Positions 23,983 to 34,302 are shown, numbered from the stretch's first letter. The stretch is DNA of 40,708 nucleotides from an uncultured Bacteroidales bacterium (GCA_902801475.1 CADCIO010000026.1:1-40708); one strand, 5' to 3'. Numbers and translations are program-made. The notes: a model not told the origin generated them from the letters alone.

Positions 23983-24010
23983 TCAACTGTCAACTATCAA
24001 TATCTACTAT
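23983..24010. repeat. Heptamer array at the endonuclease stop codon
   Basis: TCAACTG, TCAACTA, TCAATAT and the looser CTACTAT run head to tail from the edge of the endonuclease stop codon (24010-24012) to 14 bases before the pyrK start. No other sequence separates the two genes apart from an A/T tract. Confidence 0.65.
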
Positions 24011-24969
24011 TAAATACCCCAAGCACCAGGGTTGCAAACTTTCTCCAGTTCCTTCTCTTGCTTGTCATCCAACTGGAAGAAGAAATCCATGCCTGTCTCC
24101 TTTTCCACCTTATCTACCGACACGGCATAATCTCTCATATCACCACCGCATGCCTTGTTGGGATAGATGAAACCTATTGCCTTCGGTACACGTCCCAAGG
24201 TCAGAATCACCTTGAAGAAACGGTCTGGCACAGCAACTTTCAGTCCCTGACGACGTCCAATGGTCTTTGGGGAGTTCGTGTCGAAGATTGGGCCGCAACA
24301 GATGTACAATGTACCATAGTTCTTAGCCCATGAACGGCATTGAACCTCCAGGTCGTTCCAAGCGCCCGTGTTCAAATTGTGATTCTGAGGACAGATGTTC
24401 GTCATACAAAATGACTCATCCATTGCTTTGTCGGTGTTCTTGTTGTCGCCAGCCGGACACATATGACCACGATCGTAGCCTGAACCATTATAGTCGAAAG
24501 TCTCCACCCTCGTCCTCTCATTCATCACAGGATCTCCATGAAAATTGTTCGAACGCTGCACTTTGCCATATGCCCTCTCTGAGGTCAAGTTCCAGCACAC
24601 ATAATTCGGACACAACTTGTTCACATTATAAGAAATAATAAACTGCGACTTGAACAAGATGAACTCATCATGTGCGTTCAGTTCTGCAGGCTGTTCTAAA
24701 TTCTCAAAAGGCGTAATAGCAAGTTCTGCCGCCTTCTCCGCCTCCGACTCATAATAGCCATCGGCATCAGGCTCTGCCCCTGCATTCTCTGCCTCCTGAG
24801 CAGCAAAAGCGGCATTACGTTCCGCACTACTTGTAGGCATCACAGCCCCATTCACCTCTGATGGGAGTCTGTCACCCTTGCATCCCCACAACTGGTTAAC
24901 TCCTGCCACCACACCTGTCAGTGCGAGGCAAGTCAGTAAAATTGATAACGGTTTTCTGGTTGGTTTCAT
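24010..24969 (-). CDS. Exported DNA/RNA non-specific endonuclease (NUC1 family)
   Basis: The 319-residue protein has an N-terminal membrane signal ending near QLWGC (Cys 30), probably a lipoprotein signal. An Ala/Glu-rich linker follows (about 45-95). The His-Me finger nuclease domain has the DRGHM motif with general base H169 and Mg2+-binding Asn in NICPQNHNLNTGAWNDLE (N191 and N200). Members cut DNA and RNA without sequence preference. A surface or periplasmic position suggests nutrient scavenging or DNA clearance. The gene is first in a minus-strand row with pyrK, pyrD and the helicase. Its -7 element is at 25000-25007. Confidence 0.92.
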   Translation of the reverse strand: MKPTRKPLSILLTCLALTGVVAGVNQLWGCKGDRLPSEVNGAVMPTSSAERNAAFAAQEAENAGAEPDADGYYESEAEKAAELAITPFENLEQPAELNAHDEFILFKSQFIISYNVNKLCPNYVCWNLTSERAYGKVQRSNNFHGDPVMNERTRVETFDYNGSGYDRGHMCPAGDNKNTDKAMDESFCMTNICPQNHNLNTGAWNDLEVQCRSWAKNYGTLYICCGPIFDTNSPKTIGRRQGLKVAVPDRFFKVILTLGRVPKAIGFIYPNKACGGDMRDYAVSVDKVEKETGMDFFFQLDDKQEKELEKVCNPGAWGI

Positions 24970-24999
24970 CTATTTTTCGTATTTTCTTCATTTTCCTTG

Positions 25000-25007
25000 C
25001 AAAGTTA
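25000..25007 (-). promoter_or_regulatory. -7 element for the endonuclease gene
   Basis: TAACTTTG on the minus strand fits the consensus, 30 bases before the start codon. It stands back to back with the tRNA promoter at 25029-25059. Confidence 0.6.
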
Positions 25008-25028
25008 GGGAAAATAAGTGAAAAAGTT

Positions 25029-25059
25029 TTTGCAGAGTAAAAAAAAAGCACTACCTTTG
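25029..25059 (+). promoter_or_regulatory. tRNA-Thr promoter
   Basis: TTTG (25029-25032), a 19-base spacer and TACCTTTG (25052-25059) match the Bacteroidetes consensus. The tRNA begins 44 bases downstream. Confidence 0.8.
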
Positions 25060-25102
25060 CATCGCTTTTAACAAAAGGCACTGTCTTTTTGCTATTTGCC
25101 TT

Positions 25103-25175
<73 letters not shown>

Positions 25176-25201
25176 CAAAAACGAAGTAAAAAAAACTAAC
25201 A

Positions 25202-25290
25202 GTTAAAAACTAAAAACTAAAAGTAATAGTATCTTCCCGTCCAGATGGTAGGTAACTTATACTTTTAGTTTTTAGTTTTTAGTTTTTAAC
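25202..25290. repeat. Inverted pair of AAAAACT heptamer arrays between tRNA-Thr and ruvC
   Basis: The left arm (25202-25224) and the inverted right arm (25261-25290) have the same start (GTTAAAAACT) and end (AAAAGT). The right arm contains exactly one more 7-bp unit. Together they can form a hairpin of about 23 bp around a 36-base centre. The right arm ends five bases before the ruvC start codon. Confidence 0.85.
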
Positions 25291-25295
25291 CATTC

Positions 25296-25871
25296 ATGAA
25301 AGCGAGTTCAAACATAGAGAAAATCATCCTTGGCGTTGACCCTGGCACCAACGTCATGGGCTATGGTGTGTTGAGCGTGAAGGGCAATAAGGCAGAACTC
25401 ATGGCAATGGGTGTCATTGAACTCAAGAAATATGTCAGTCATTATCTCCGTTTGGGCAAAATATTTGAGCGCATCACCTCCATCATCGATTCTTACAAGC
25501 CCGACGAAATGGCTATTGAAGCCCCCTTCTTCGGCAAAAACGTACAATCGATGCTCAAACTTGGACGTGCCCAAGGTGTAGCCATCACCGCCGCCATCAT
25601 GCGCGATATTCCCATCACAGAATACGAACCCAGCAAAATCAAAATGGCAATCACAGGAAATGGTTCTGCTTCTAAAGAACAGGTGGCAGGCATGCTTCAG
25701 CGTATGCTCCATATCAAAAAAGAGGACATGGACGTGCAACTTGATGCCACCGATGCACTTGGTGCTGCCTATTGCCACTTCATTCAGATGGGTAAGCCTG
25801 AAGTGGAACATAAATATAGCTCTTGGAAAGACTTTGTCAACAAGAACAGCGATAAGGTAAAGGGGAAATAA
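25296..25871 (+). CDS. ruvC: Holliday junction resolvase RuvC
   Basis: RuvC cuts Holliday junctions during recombinational repair, together with RuvAB. The 191-residue length is normal. The RNase H-like fold shows the four acidic metal ligands D15 (GVDPGT), E75 (MAIEAPFF), D150 and D153 (LDATDALG). Neither ruvA nor ruvB is nearby. No consensus promoter lies between tRNA and start, and the heptamer hairpin fills the space, so transcription may come from the tRNA promoter. Confidence 0.97.
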   Translation: MKASSNIEKIILGVDPGTNVMGYGVLSVKGNKAELMAMGVIELKKYVSHYLRLGKIFERITSIIDSYKPDEMAIEAPFFGKNVQSMLKLGRAQGVAITAAIMRDIPITEYEPSKIKMAITGNGSASKEQVAGMLQRMLHIKKEDMDVQLDATDALGAAYCHFIQMGKPEVEHKYSSWKDFVNKNSDKVKGK

Positions 25872-25889
25872 GAAAAAAACCTTTTTTCT

Positions 25890-25921
25890 TTTGTGGTATA
25901 TAGAAAAAATACGTACCTTTG
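25890..25921 (+). promoter_or_regulatory. mutAB promoter
   Basis: TTTG (25890-25893), 20 bases and TACCTTTG (25914-25921) match the consensus exactly. The start codon of mutA is 42 bases downstream. Confidence 0.85.
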
Positions 25922-25962
25922 CATGGAAATGCGAAACACTACAACATTTTAATTGATATTTT

Positions 25963-27816
25963 ATGGCTAACAACAAGGAAAAACTCTTCTCGGAGTTCCA
26001 GGCACCCACCACACAAGAGTGGTTGGACAAGATTGAGGTAGACCTCAAAGGTGCAGACTTCCAGAAGAAGTTGGTTTGGAGAACCAACGAAGGCTTCAAT
26101 GTACAGCCTTTCTACCGCCGCGAGGATCTGAAAGACCTCAAAGCAGTCGATTCTCTGCCCGGTGAATTCCCATTCATTCGTGGTAACAAGAAGGACAACA
26201 ATCTTTGGTTTGTACGTCAAGAGATTGACGTAGAAGATGCCAAGGCTGCAAATGCCAAGGCACTCGACATTCTGAACAAGGGTGTTGACTCTCTCGGTTT
26301 CAAGATTCCTGGCAAGAACATCAACAAGGAGTTCATCGCTACCCTGCTTGATGGCATTCTGCCTCAGTACGTGGAACTGAACTTCAAGACCTGTCAGCGT
26401 CATTGTGTAGAGCTGGCACAGATTCTTGTGGATTACTTCAAGGCGAAGAACTACCCTCTTACCGACCTGAAGGGAAGCATCAACTTCGACCCCATCAGCA
26501 AGATTCTCTGCAAGGGCAAGGACGTATCTGCTGTGCTGGAAAACGCTAAGCCACTCATTGAAGCTCTGGCTGAACTTCCTGGCTATAAGTGCATCAATGT
26601 CAACTCTGTATCACTAAACAATGCTGGTGCTTACATCTATCAGGAGTTGGGTTATGCATTGGCTTGGGGTGCTGAATACATGAACATTCTCACTGAAGCT
26701 GGTGTGGAAGCCACAGAGGCTGCCAAACGCATCAAGTTCAACATGGGCGTGAGCGACAACTACTTCATGGAGATTGCCAAGTTCCGTGCTGCCCGTATGC
26801 TGTGGGCACAGATTGTGAAGCAATATGAGCCCAAATGCGACTGCGCTTGCCAGATGCATGTTTGTGCTGTGACTTCCGAGTACAACCAGACCCTCTTCGA
26901 TTCTTATGTGAACTTGCTCCGTTCTCAGACCGAGGCTATGTCTGCTGCCATCGCCAACGTAGATTCTATCGTGGTGACTCCATTCGACAAGCCATACGAG
27001 ACGCCAACAGACTTCGCAGAGCGTATTGCCCGCAACCAGCAGTTGCTGCTGAAGGAAGAGGCTCATTTCGACAAGCTTGTTGATGTAGCTGGTGGTTCTT
27101 ACACCATTGAGCATCTCACCGACGCTATTGCCAAGGAAGGTTGGAAACTCTTCCTCGAAGTGGAGAACGCTGGCGGTTTCCTTGCAGAAACCCTCAACGG
27201 CAATATCCAGAACGCTGTGAATGCATCCAATGACAAACGTCATGCTGATGCTGCCAAGCGTAAGGAATTCATCCTCGGAACCAATCAGTTCCCGAACTTC
27301 ACCGAAACATCTGAAGGTAAGACTCCAATGGAATGCTGCTGCAAGTGCAGTGGTCATGAACTGGGTGAGCTTCCAACCCTTAACAAGAGCCGTCTGGCTT
27401 CTGAGTTCGAGACTCTTCGTCTCGCTACCGAGAAAGCAGCTAAGCAGCCTATCGCTTTCATGCTTACCATCGGTAACCTCGCTATGCGTCAGGCTCGTGC
27501 GCAATTCTCTTGCAACTTCCTCGCTGCAGCAGGCTACAAGGTTATCGACAACCTCGGCTTCAAGACTGTGGAAGAAGGTGTGGATGCAGCGCTGAAAGCA
27601 AATGCAGACATCGTGGTTATGTGTTCTTCTGACGATGAGTATGCAGAATATGCTATTCCAGCATTCAAGTACCTCGACGGCCGTGCCATGTACGTCGTTG
27701 CTGGTGCTCCTGCTTGCTCTGAAGACCTCAAAGCCGCTGGCATCGAGAACTTCATCCATGTACGTGTTAATCAACTCGAAACGCTCAAGGAGTACAACGC
27801 AAAACTCGGTATCTGA
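25963..27816 (+). CDS. mutA: Methylmalonyl-CoA mutase small (beta) subunit
   Basis: This is the structural, non-catalytic subunit of the heterodimeric B12 enzyme that interconverts succinyl-CoA and methylmalonyl-CoA. The 617-residue protein has the mutase barrel (about 30-440) and a degenerate B12 domain at the C-terminus (about 490-617). The DxHxxG cobalamin motif is absent there, as is normal for MutA. A Cys-rich stretch ([10 protein letters not shown], about residue 458-467) lies in the linker. mutB follows after two bases. Confidence 0.96.
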   Translation: MANNKEKLFSEFQAPTTQEWLDKIEVDLKGADFQKKLVWRTNEGFNVQPFYRREDLKDLKAVDSLPGEFPFIRGNKKDNNLWFVRQEIDVEDAKAANAKALDILNKGVDSLGFKIPGKNINKEFIATLLDGILPQYVELNFKTCQRHCVELAQILVDYFKAKNYPLTDLKGSINFDPISKILCKGKDVSAVLENAKPLIEALAELPGYKCINVNSVSLNNAGAYIYQELGYALAWGAEYMNILTEAGVEATEAAKRIKFNMGVSDNYFMEIAKFRAARMLWAQIVKQYEPKCDCACQMHVCAVTSEYNQTLFDSYVNLLRSQTEAMSAAIANVDSIVVTPFDKPYETPTDFAERIARNQQLLLKEEAHFDKLVDVAGGSYTIEHLTDAIAKEGWKLFLEVENAGGFLAETLNGNIQNAVNASNDKRHADAAKRKEFILGTNQFPNFTETSEGKTPMECCCKCSGHELGELPTLNKSRLASEFETLRLATEKAAKQPIAFMLTIGNLAMRQARAQFSCNFLAAAGYKVIDNLGFKTVEEGVDAALKANADIVVMCSSDDEYAEYAIPAFKYLDGRAMYVVAGAPACSEDLKAAGIENFIHVRVNQLETLKEYNAKLGI

Positions 27817-27818
27817 TT

Positions 27819-29984
27819 ATGGCAAGAAAAGATTTCAACAATATAGACATTTATGCTGGCATTCAGGAGAAAAATGGTCAGCAGTGGCAGAAAGAGAATG
27901 GCATCAGCGCAAACTGGAGAACTCCTGAGCAGATTGACATTCAGCCCGTTTATACCAAGGAAGACCTTGAAGGCATGGAGCATCTTGACTTCACGGCCGG
28001 TATTCCTCCTTATCTCCGTGGTCCTTACTCGATGATGTACCCCTTCCGTCCTTGGACCATCCGTCAGTACGCAGGTTTCTCTACAGCTGAGGAATCCAAC
28101 GCTTTCTACAGAAGAAACCTCGCTTCTGGTCAGAAGGGACTTTCAGTGGCATTCGACCTCCCCACTCACCGTGGTTACGACCCAGACAACCCTCGTGTGG
28201 TCGGTGACGTAGGTAAGGCTGGTGTGAGCATCTGTTCTCTGGAGAACATGAAGGTGCTCTTCGCAGGCATTCCATTGAACAAGATGTCTGTCTCCATGAC
28301 CATGAACGGCGGTGTGCTCCCCATCCTCGCCTTCTACATCAACGCTGGTCTGGAACAGGGTGCCAAGCTCGAAGAGATGGCTGGTACGATTCAGAACGAC
28401 ATCTTGAAGGAGTTCATGGTGCGTAATACTTATATCTACCCACCTGCCTTCTCCATGAAGATTATCGCCGACATCTTCGAGTACACCTCTCAGAAGATGC
28501 CTAAGTTCAACTCTATCTCCATCTCGGGTTACCACATGCAGGAAGCAGGTGCCACAGCTGACATCGAGTTGGCATACACCCTTGCCGACGGTATGGACTA
28601 CCTCCGTACAGGTGTGAACGCAGGTATCGACGTCGATGCTTTCGCTCCCCGCCTCTCATTCTTCTGGGCTATCGGTATGAACCACTTCATGGAGATTGCA
28701 AAGATGCGTGCAGGTCGTCTGTTGTGGGCAAAGATTGTGAAGAGCTTTGGTGCCAAGAATCCTAAGTCTCTTGCACTTCGTACTCACTCACAGACTTCTG
28801 GTTGGTCACTCACAGAGCAAGATCCATTCAACAACGTGGGTCGTACCTGTATCGAGGCTATGGCAGCTGTGCTGGGTCACACTCAGTCACTCCATACTAA
28901 CGCTCTCGATGAGGCCATCGCTCTGCCTACCGACTTCTCTGCTCGTATTGCCCGTAACACACAGATTTACATCCAGAACGAGACCAAGGTCTGCAAGCAG
29001 ATTGACCCATGGGCAGGTTCTTACTACGTGGAGACCCTGACCAACGAATTGGTTCACAAAGCTTGGGAACACATCCAAGAAATCGAGAAGCTTGGTGGTA
29101 TGGCAAAGGCTATCGAAACTGGTCTGCCCAAGATGCGTATTGAAGAAGCAGCTGCACGTACACAGGCTCGCATCGACTCAGGTACTCAGACCATCGTTGG
29201 TACCAACAAATACCGTCTCGACCACGAAGACCCACTCGATATCCTCGAAGTGGACAATACAGCCGTTCGTCTGCAGCAAGAAGCTGCCCTCAAGGAACTC
29301 AAGGCCAATCGTGACGAAGCTGCTTGCAAGGCTGCTTTGGAGGAAATCACCAAGTGCGTACAGGAGTTCAAGGACGGCAAGAAGAGCGAGAACAACCTCC
29401 TCGACCTCGCTGTGAAGGCAGCTGGTCTGCGTTGTACACTCGGCGAGATTTCCGACGCTTGCGAAGCAGTCGTTGGTCGTTATAAAGCAATCATCAGAAC
29501 CATCAGCAACGTGTATAGTTCAGAATCCAAAGGCGACCAGGCATTCAAGGATGCTTGCGCTGCCACAGAGAAATTCGCACAGGCCAACGGTCGCCGTCCT
29601 CGTATCATGATCGCCAAGATGGGTCAGGATGGACACGATCGTGGTGCCAAAGTAGTGGCAACAGGTTATGCAGACTGCGGTATGGATGTGGACATGGGTC
29701 CTCTCTTCCAAACTCCAGCCGAGTCAGCCCGTCAGGCAGTAGAGAACGATGTCGATGTACTCGGCGTCAGCTCACTTGCTGCAGGTCACAAGACCCTCGT
29801 GCCACAAGTTATCGAAGAGCTCAAGAAGCTTGGCCGTGAAGACATCCTCGTTATTGCCGGCGGTGTCATCCCAGCCCAGGACTACGACTTCCTCTACAAG
29901 GCAGGCGTGGCAGCTATCTTCGGTCCTGGCACCAACGTAGCCAAGGCATGCTGCGAGATCATGAAGATTCTCAACGAAGAATAA
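27819..29984 (+). CDS. mutB: Methylmalonyl-CoA mutase large (alpha) subunit
   Basis: This is the catalytic subunit with adenosylcobalamin. The 721-residue protein has the substrate-binding barrel ([21 protein letters not shown], about 68-88) and a C-terminal B12 domain with the motif DGHDRGAK, whose H606 is the lower cobalt ligand. In Bacteroidales the enzyme works in the direction of propionate formation from succinate. No epimerase, MeaB chaperone or decarboxylase gene lies in the window. The two-base gap to mutA means coupled translation and equal amounts of both subunits. Confidence 0.97.
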   Translation: MARKDFNNIDIYAGIQEKNGQQWQKENGISANWRTPEQIDIQPVYTKEDLEGMEHLDFTAGIPPYLRGPYSMMYPFRPWTIRQYAGFSTAEESNAFYRRNLASGQKGLSVAFDLPTHRGYDPDNPRVVGDVGKAGVSICSLENMKVLFAGIPLNKMSVSMTMNGGVLPILAFYINAGLEQGAKLEEMAGTIQNDILKEFMVRNTYIYPPAFSMKIIADIFEYTSQKMPKFNSISISGYHMQEAGATADIELAYTLADGMDYLRTGVNAGIDVDAFAPRLSFFWAIGMNHFMEIAKMRAGRLLWAKIVKSFGAKNPKSLALRTHSQTSGWSLTEQDPFNNVGRTCIEAMAAVLGHTQSLHTNALDEAIALPTDFSARIARNTQIYIQNETKVCKQIDPWAGSYYVETLTNELVHKAWEHIQEIEKLGGMAKAIETGLPKMRIEEAAARTQARIDSGTQTIVGTNKYRLDHEDPLDILEVDNTAVRLQQEAALKELKANRDEAACKAALEEITKCVQEFKDGKKSENNLLDLAVKAAGLRCTLGEISDACEAVVGRYKAIIRTISNVYSSESKGDQAFKDACAATEKFAQANGRRPRIMIAKMGQDGHDRGAKVVATGYADCGMDVDMGPLFQTPAESARQAVENDVDVLGVSSLAAGHKTLVPQVIEELKKLGREDILVIAGGVIPAQDYDFLYKAGVAAIFGPGTNVAKACCEIMKILNEE

Positions 29985-29995
29985 ATAATTCTGAC

Positions 29996-30595
29996 ATGAT
30001 GGGAAAGTTTACATTAATGGCTCTGCCGTATGCGATAGATGCGCTGGAGCCCGTGATTAGCAAACAGACGTTGGAGTTTCATCATGGGAAGCATCTGGCG
30101 GCATACGTGAATAACCTGAACGGTTTGCTGGACGGAAGTGGTTTTGAGGGAGCTTCACTCGAAGAGATTGTCTGCAAGGCAAGTGGAGGCATCCTCAACA
30201 ATGCCGGACAGATTCTGAACCACGAGTTATACTTCGGACAGTTTTCCGGGAAGCCTACCAAGAAGGAGCCGACTGGTGCCTTGGCTGATGCCATTGTGAA
30301 GGGGTTTGGTTCATTCGAGGCGTTCAAGGAAGAGTTTCAGAAGAAAGGTGCCACGCTGTTTGGCAGCGGATGGGTTTGGCTGTCAGCTGACAGAGCTGGT
30401 CAACTCTTCATCACGCAAGAGATGAATGCAGCCAATCCCGTTCAGAAAGGCTTGACTCCCCTACTCACATTCGATGTATGGGAACACGCTTACTATCTGG
30501 ATTATCAAAATCGACGCCCCGACCACCTCTCCGCTCTTTGGAGCATCATCAATTGGGAGGAGGTTGAACTGAGATTCGGCAAAGCAAGAATGTAA
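29996..30595 (+). CDS. sodB: Superoxide dismutase, Fe/Mn family (Fe-type or cambialistic)
   Basis: The enzyme converts superoxide to oxygen and peroxide in the cytoplasm. The start at 29996 removes 16 residues that would otherwise overlap mutB and gives 199 residues, the normal size. Metal ligands are the first His of FHHGKH, a His in QILNHELYF, and D and H of DVWEHAYY. A Gln in NNAGQILNH, in place of the Gly of Mn enzymes, marks the Fe type. Bacteroides fragilis SOD of this type accepts either metal. It lies 11 bases after mutB and may share its transcript. Confidence 0.95.
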   Translation: MMGKFTLMALPYAIDALEPVISKQTLEFHHGKHLAAYVNNLNGLLDGSGFEGASLEEIVCKASGGILNNAGQILNHELYFGQFSGKPTKKEPTGALADAIVKGFGSFEAFKEEFQKKGATLFGSGWVWLSADRAGQLFITQEMNAANPVQKGLTPLLTFDVWEHAYYLDYQNRRPDHLSALWSIINWEEVELRFGKARM

Positions 30596-30610
30596 TACTT
30601 TCAAAATAAG

Positions 30611-30655
30611 ATGTGCCCAACACCTGCAAAAAGTGTTGGGCACATTATTTATATA
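30611..30655. terminator. Bidirectional terminator after sod
   Basis: A perfect 13-bp stem (30611-30623 with 30633-30645) with a 9-base loop is followed by TATTTATATA. It lies between convergent genes. Confidence 0.85.
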
Positions 30656-30662
30656 TAAGAAC

Positions 30663-32753
30663 CTATTTTAGTTTCTTCACAGGGAAGGTGAAGTAGGTCT
30701 CAGGATACGGTTCGTCTTTCAACGTGAAGTGCCACCACTCTGTATCAATCGGTTTGAAACCGTGACGCATCATAGCTGTGCGAAGCACCATTCTGTTGTA
30801 GAACTGTACGGAGGAGATGGAACGATCTGCAGGACTCTTATGGTTATCAGCTGTGAAATCAAGATTATCAGGATTGCCACAAAAGTCAGGATGACTTTCG
30901 GGACCAAACCAGTCGAACGTGCCGCCCATGTCGAGTTCCTTCTCCGTCTTCATGTCGAAGAGTGTCAAATCAACCGTAGAGCCACGTGTATGACCACTTC
31001 GCTCAGCAATGTAACCCTGTGGGAAAAGCACATTCTTGTCAAGATCTGGATAAAAATAAGGTTTCATCAATGTATCGTTCACATCGGCTGCCCAGCGCAT
31101 AAAGTGGTCAACAGCACACTGGGGACGATAGGCATCGTAGATTTTCAGTCGATAGCCATGTGCCTTCAAGTCATCACTCACAGCACGAAGACTGTCGGCA
31201 GCACGTCGGGTAAGCAATGCCGTTGGCTCCTCATAGCCATCAATGCGCGTGCCTGCAAAGTTATAGGTGCTGTAATAGCGAATCTCGAGGATGGCATCAG
31301 GAACAGCATCGGCCAGATTGACGAAGCCCTCAGATGATTCAGGCGAAACGAACGGAACCGGAGCAGCCTTGTCCTTCATCTTGTCATATTCCTCCTTCGC
31401 AGCAGCCATCAGTTGTTGGAAATCGGCATCGTTATGCAGACGTGCCAACGTGTATGCAGCCACCAAACGTCCTGCCTGTACATCACTGGCGAAGTGGAGC
31501 CCCAAGATGGTGCGACTACGTCCATATTCATATCCACGCGTCAGCAGAGCATTCTGGCAATTCGGCATCACCTCCACCAGAGCGAGGGCAATACCCCACC
31601 CCAAAATGGAATGTGACGAAGGATAACTGGATGAAGTGGAATAATGTTCGTTCAGTTCGGGCATAGCAGAGCTCTCGCCAAATCTGGCGAAAGGACGCGT
31701 ACGGAAACTGGTCGATTTCAGTTGTCTGGCAGCATTGTATAGTTCGTTGAAGGTTTTCTTCACCAAAGCGGCAATAGCTGGTGTCTCATTCTCTCCCAAC
31801 GTCAACCCCACACAAGGCGTATAGCAATCAAGGAAGTCCCTCTCTCCACATGCTGCATCAACTATGGCCTGCTTGCCACGATTCGTCCCTCGCTCAGCCT
31901 TAGCCTGCCAATAATATTGCACATCACCATAATAACGATAGGAAGCAGAATCAACAGGGGCATCCAACACCTTCTCTCCTCTGGGATAACCCACCTTAAT
32001 TATCTGTGACTTGATGCCCTTGATACGACGGTATTCCTCACGCGCCTCCTCTAAATCCTCTTGATATTCGGGCAAGGCGTGCATCCTTGCAACAGCAGCA
32101 GATGCTGCCAGACGACCTGCATCCACATCGCTTTGCCAATGGGCACCCACAATGATGCGGCTCTGTCCGTATTCATAACCTCGACGCAGAATCGTATCCT
32201 GATATTCAGGAGCCACCTCTGCCATCGCCAATGCCGAACTCCATCCGAAGGCTGTATGTCCAGAAGGATAGGAACCATTACGACGCAAATCCTTTTCGTC
32301 ATCAAAACGGCTCGACACATGTTCATTCAAACGGGCAAAGGGACGCACACGCATGTAACGTCTTTTCGCCATGCTGGTAGCTTGGTTGCCCGTCTCACCC
32401 ACACGCTTAATAAATCGGTAAATGGCTGGAGTCGCTTCCTTGCTGATGGTCATACCCATTGCCTCGCTGAAGACCGTCGCCATGCGGTCAGCACCATAGA
32501 GTGATTCCCAACTTGCCTGCTCACCACGTGGTGTGTTGCGAATGGACTTTCCCCACAAGAACTGCTGGAAGTCATCCACGAAGAGCACGCTGGCCGTATC
32601 GGGTGGCGCTGGCAGATAGATGCACGGATTGGGCAACTGAAATATATTGAAGTAAGGTGAGTCCTTCTTCTCATTCTTCGTCTGAGCCAACAAACCCAGT
32701 GTGCCACAAAGGAAAAGGATGGCAGCAAGCATCCTAAGTGTTTTCTGTCTCAT
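30663..32753 (-). CDS. Exported fusion of two PAP2 acid phosphatase domains and a VanX-like D-Ala-D-Ala dipeptidase
   Basis: Starting at 32753 (the longer frame to 32825 runs through the promoter) gives 696 residues with a signal peptide ending LGLLAQ. Domain 1 (about 60-225) has the whole PAP2 signature: K130-x6-R137-P, PSGH (163-166) and S198-R199-x5-H205-x3-D209. Domain 2 (about 290-440) repeats it: K346-x6-R353-P, PSSH (378-381), S413-R414-x5-H420-x3-D424. Domain 3 (about 475-690) is a D-alanyl-D-alanine dipeptidase of the VanX/DdpX family with zinc ligands H588 and D595 in SGHTRGSTVD and E672/H675 in EWWHF. The protein could combine phosphate release with peptidoglycan dipeptide cleavage in the periplasm. 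Resistance to vancomycin is not implied. Confidence 0.88.
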   Translation of the reverse strand: MRQKTLRMLAAILFLCGTLGLLAQTKNEKKDSPYFNIFQLPNPCIYLPAPPDTASVLFVDDFQQFLWGKSIRNTPRGEQASWESLYGADRMATVFSEAMGMTISKEATPAIYRFIKRVGETGNQATSMAKRRYMRVRPFARLNEHVSSRFDDEKDLRRNGSYPSGHTAFGWSSALAMAEVAPEYQDTILRRGYEYGQSRIIVGAHWQSDVDAGRLAASAAVARMHALPEYQEDLEEAREEYRRIKGIKSQIIKVGYPRGEKVLDAPVDSASYRYYGDVQYYWQAKAERGTNRGKQAIVDAACGERDFLDCYTPCVGLTLGENETPAIAALVKKTFNELYNAARQLKSTSFRTRPFARFGESSAMPELNEHYSTSSSYPSSHSILGWGIALALVEVMPNCQNALLTRGYEYGRSRTILGLHFASDVQAGRLVAAYTLARLHNDADFQQLMAAAKEEYDKMKDKAAPVPFVSPESSEGFVNLADAVPDAILEIRYYSTYNFAGTRIDGYEEPTALLTRRAADSLRAVSDDLKAHGYRLKIYDAYRPQCAVDHFMRWAADVNDTLMKPYFYPDLDKNVLFPQGYIAERSGHTRGSTVDLTLFDMKTEKELDMGGTFDWFGPESHPDFCGNPDNLDFTADNHKSPADRSISSVQFYNRMVLRTAMMRHGFKPIDTEWWHFTLKDEPYPETYFTFPVKKLK

Positions 32754-32779
32754 AATTCTATATAGATATGATTTGGATG

Positions 32780-32811
32780 CAAAAGTAGGAAAAAGTTGCG
32801 AGATGACCAAA
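32780..32811 (-). promoter_or_regulatory. Promoter of the PAP2-PAP2-VanX-like gene
   Basis: On the minus strand TTTG (32811-32808), 20 bases and TACTTTTG (32787-32780) match the consensus. The position fixes the start codon at 32753 rather than 32825. Confidence 0.8.
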
Positions 32812-32910
32812 TTTCGGTTTTTCAATAGAACATCTTTCTTCTGAGCATATAGCTTATAGAATCATTTTCCTTTGTTTTGCCTTTTGCTTGGACAGTTTTC
32901 CTAAACCCCG

Positions 32911-32918
32911 TAACTTTG
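32911..32918 (+). promoter_or_regulatory. -7 element for metY
   Basis: TAACTTTG fits TAnnTTTG. It gives an A-rich leader of about 97 bases that holds a small hairpin (32943-32957). Confidence 0.65.
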
Positions 32919-32939
32919 CATCGTCAAAACAAAAAACAA

Positions 32940-32957
32940 CCAGCCCACACACTGGGC
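32940..32957 (+). other. Leader hairpin, copy 1 of a 16-bp repeat flanking metY
   Basis: A 16-base sequence (32940-32955, CCAGCCCACACACTGG) can form a small stem with GCCCA/TGGGC. A near copy (14 of 16 identical) lies at 34303-34318, directly after the metY stop codon. Confidence 0.5.
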
Positions 32958-33015
32958 AACTATCAACAACAACGAAACAAATCAATAAATTATAAACTTA
33001 AAAACAAATACAACT

Positions 33016-34302
33016 ATGGCAAAAAAACTTCACATCGAGACATTGGCACTTCATGTTGGCCAGGAACAACCAGATCCAGCAACCGATTCACGTGCCGTTC
33101 CAATTTATCAGACCACTTCTTACGTGTTCCGTAACTCACAGCATGCCGCCGACCGTTTTGGTCTTCGCGATGCAGGTAACATCTATGGTCGTCTGACCAA
33201 CACCACTCAGAGTGTGTTTGAAGAGCGCGTTGCTGCCCTCGAAGGAGGTGTTGCAGGTCTTGCTGTTGCATCAGGTGCTGCAGCCATCACTTACGCTCTC
33301 CAGAACATCGCCCAGAACGGTGACCACATCGTAGCCGCCGACAACCTCTATGGTGGTTCTTACAACCTCATCACGCATACACTCTCAACTCAAGGTATTA
33401 CCAACACGATCATCAACGTGAATGACCTTCAGGCTCTGGAGGCAGCCATCCAGCCCAACACCAAGGCGGTGTATGTGGAGACCTTCGGCAATCCTAACAG
33501 CGACGTGACCAACCTCGATGCCATCGCTGAGATTGCACACAAGCACCACGTGGCTGTGATTGTCGACAACACCTTCGCGCCTATCATCTTCAAGCCTATC
33601 GAGCACGGTGCCGACATCGTGGTTCACTCTGCCACCAAGTTCATCGGCGGTCACGGTTCTTCTCTCGGAGGTGTGATTGTGGATGCCGGCACATTCGACT
33701 GGAAAGCCAACGCTGATAAGTACCCAACCATCGCTAAGCCAGACCCATCCTATCATGGTGCCGTGTTTGCCGATGTGGCAGGTCCTGCAGCATTCGTGAC
33801 TCGTATTCGTGCCGTCATCCTTCGTGACACAGGTTCCACCATCTCTCCCTTCAACGCATGGATTCTCCTGCAGGGCGTAGAGTCTCTCCCACTCCGCATC
33901 GAGCGTCATTCTTACAACGCGCAGAAGGTGGTGGAGTATCTGAATCAGCATCCGAAGGTGAAGAGCGTGAGCCACCCATTACTCCCCTCTCATCCCGACC
34001 ACGACCTCTACACGAAGTACTTCCCCAACGGAGGTGGCAGCATCTTCACATTCGAGATCAAGGGCACACAGGAGGACGCGTGGAAGTTCATCGACTCGCT
34101 CCAGATTTTCTCACTCCTCGCCAACGTGGCTGACGTGAAGTCGCTGGTCATCCATCCATACACGACCACACACTCACAACTCTCTCCTGAGGAACTGGCC
34201 GAGCAGCACATCACGCCAACCACCATCCGCCTCTCTGTCGGTGTAGAGCATATCGACGACATCATCGCCGACCTCGACCAAGCATTCAACCAAATCTCAT
34301 AA
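33016..34302 (+). CDS. metY: O-acetylhomoserine sulfhydrylase (O-acetylhomoserine aminocarboxypropyltransferase)
   Basis: This PLP enzyme of the Cys/Met metabolism family makes homocysteine from O-acetylhomoserine and sulfide. The 428-residue length is typical for MetY and longer than cystathionine synthases. The PLP lysine is K208 in [25 protein letters not shown] and NLYGGSYNL form the cofactor pocket. A long insertion between about 225 and 260 ([21 protein letters not shown]) is typical for MetY. cysK follows with its own promoter, so the two sulfide-using enzymes are adjacent but can be regulated apart. Confidence 0.95.
   Translation: MAKKLHIETLALHVGQEQPDPATDSRAVPIYQTTSYVFRNSQHAADRFGLRDAGNIYGRLTNTTQSVFEERVAALEGGVAGLAVASGAAAITYALQNIAQNGDHIVAADNLYGGSYNLITHTLSTQGITNTIINVNDLQALEAAIQPNTKAVYVETFGNPNSDVTNLDAIAEIAHKHHVAVIVDNTFAPIIFKPIEHGADIVVHSATKFIGGHGSSLGGVIVDAGTFDWKANADKYPTIAKPDPSYHGAVFADVAGPAAFVTRIRAVILRDTGSTISPFNAWILLQGVESLPLRIERHSYNAQKVVEYLNQHPKVKSVSHPLLPSHPDHDLYTKYFPNGGGSIFTFEIKGTQEDAWKFIDSLQIFSLLANVADVKSLVIHPYTTTHSQLSPEELAEQHITPTTIRLSVGVEHIDDIIADLDQAFNQIS

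Noticed and set aside
26614..27774. 386-residue minus-strand frame opposite mutA
   Set aside because: Antisense shadow with no recognisable domain.
30663..32753. Vancomycin-resistance gene because of the VanX-like domain
   Set aside because: No vanH, vanA, vanR or vanS neighbours are seen, and Gram-negative DdpX-type dipeptidases serve D-Ala-D-Ala use. The fusion to phosphatases also argues against it.
33016..34302. SAM riboswitch in the metY leader
   Set aside because: The 97-base leader is A-rich with one 5-bp hairpin. The conserved core of known SAM riboswitches is not present.
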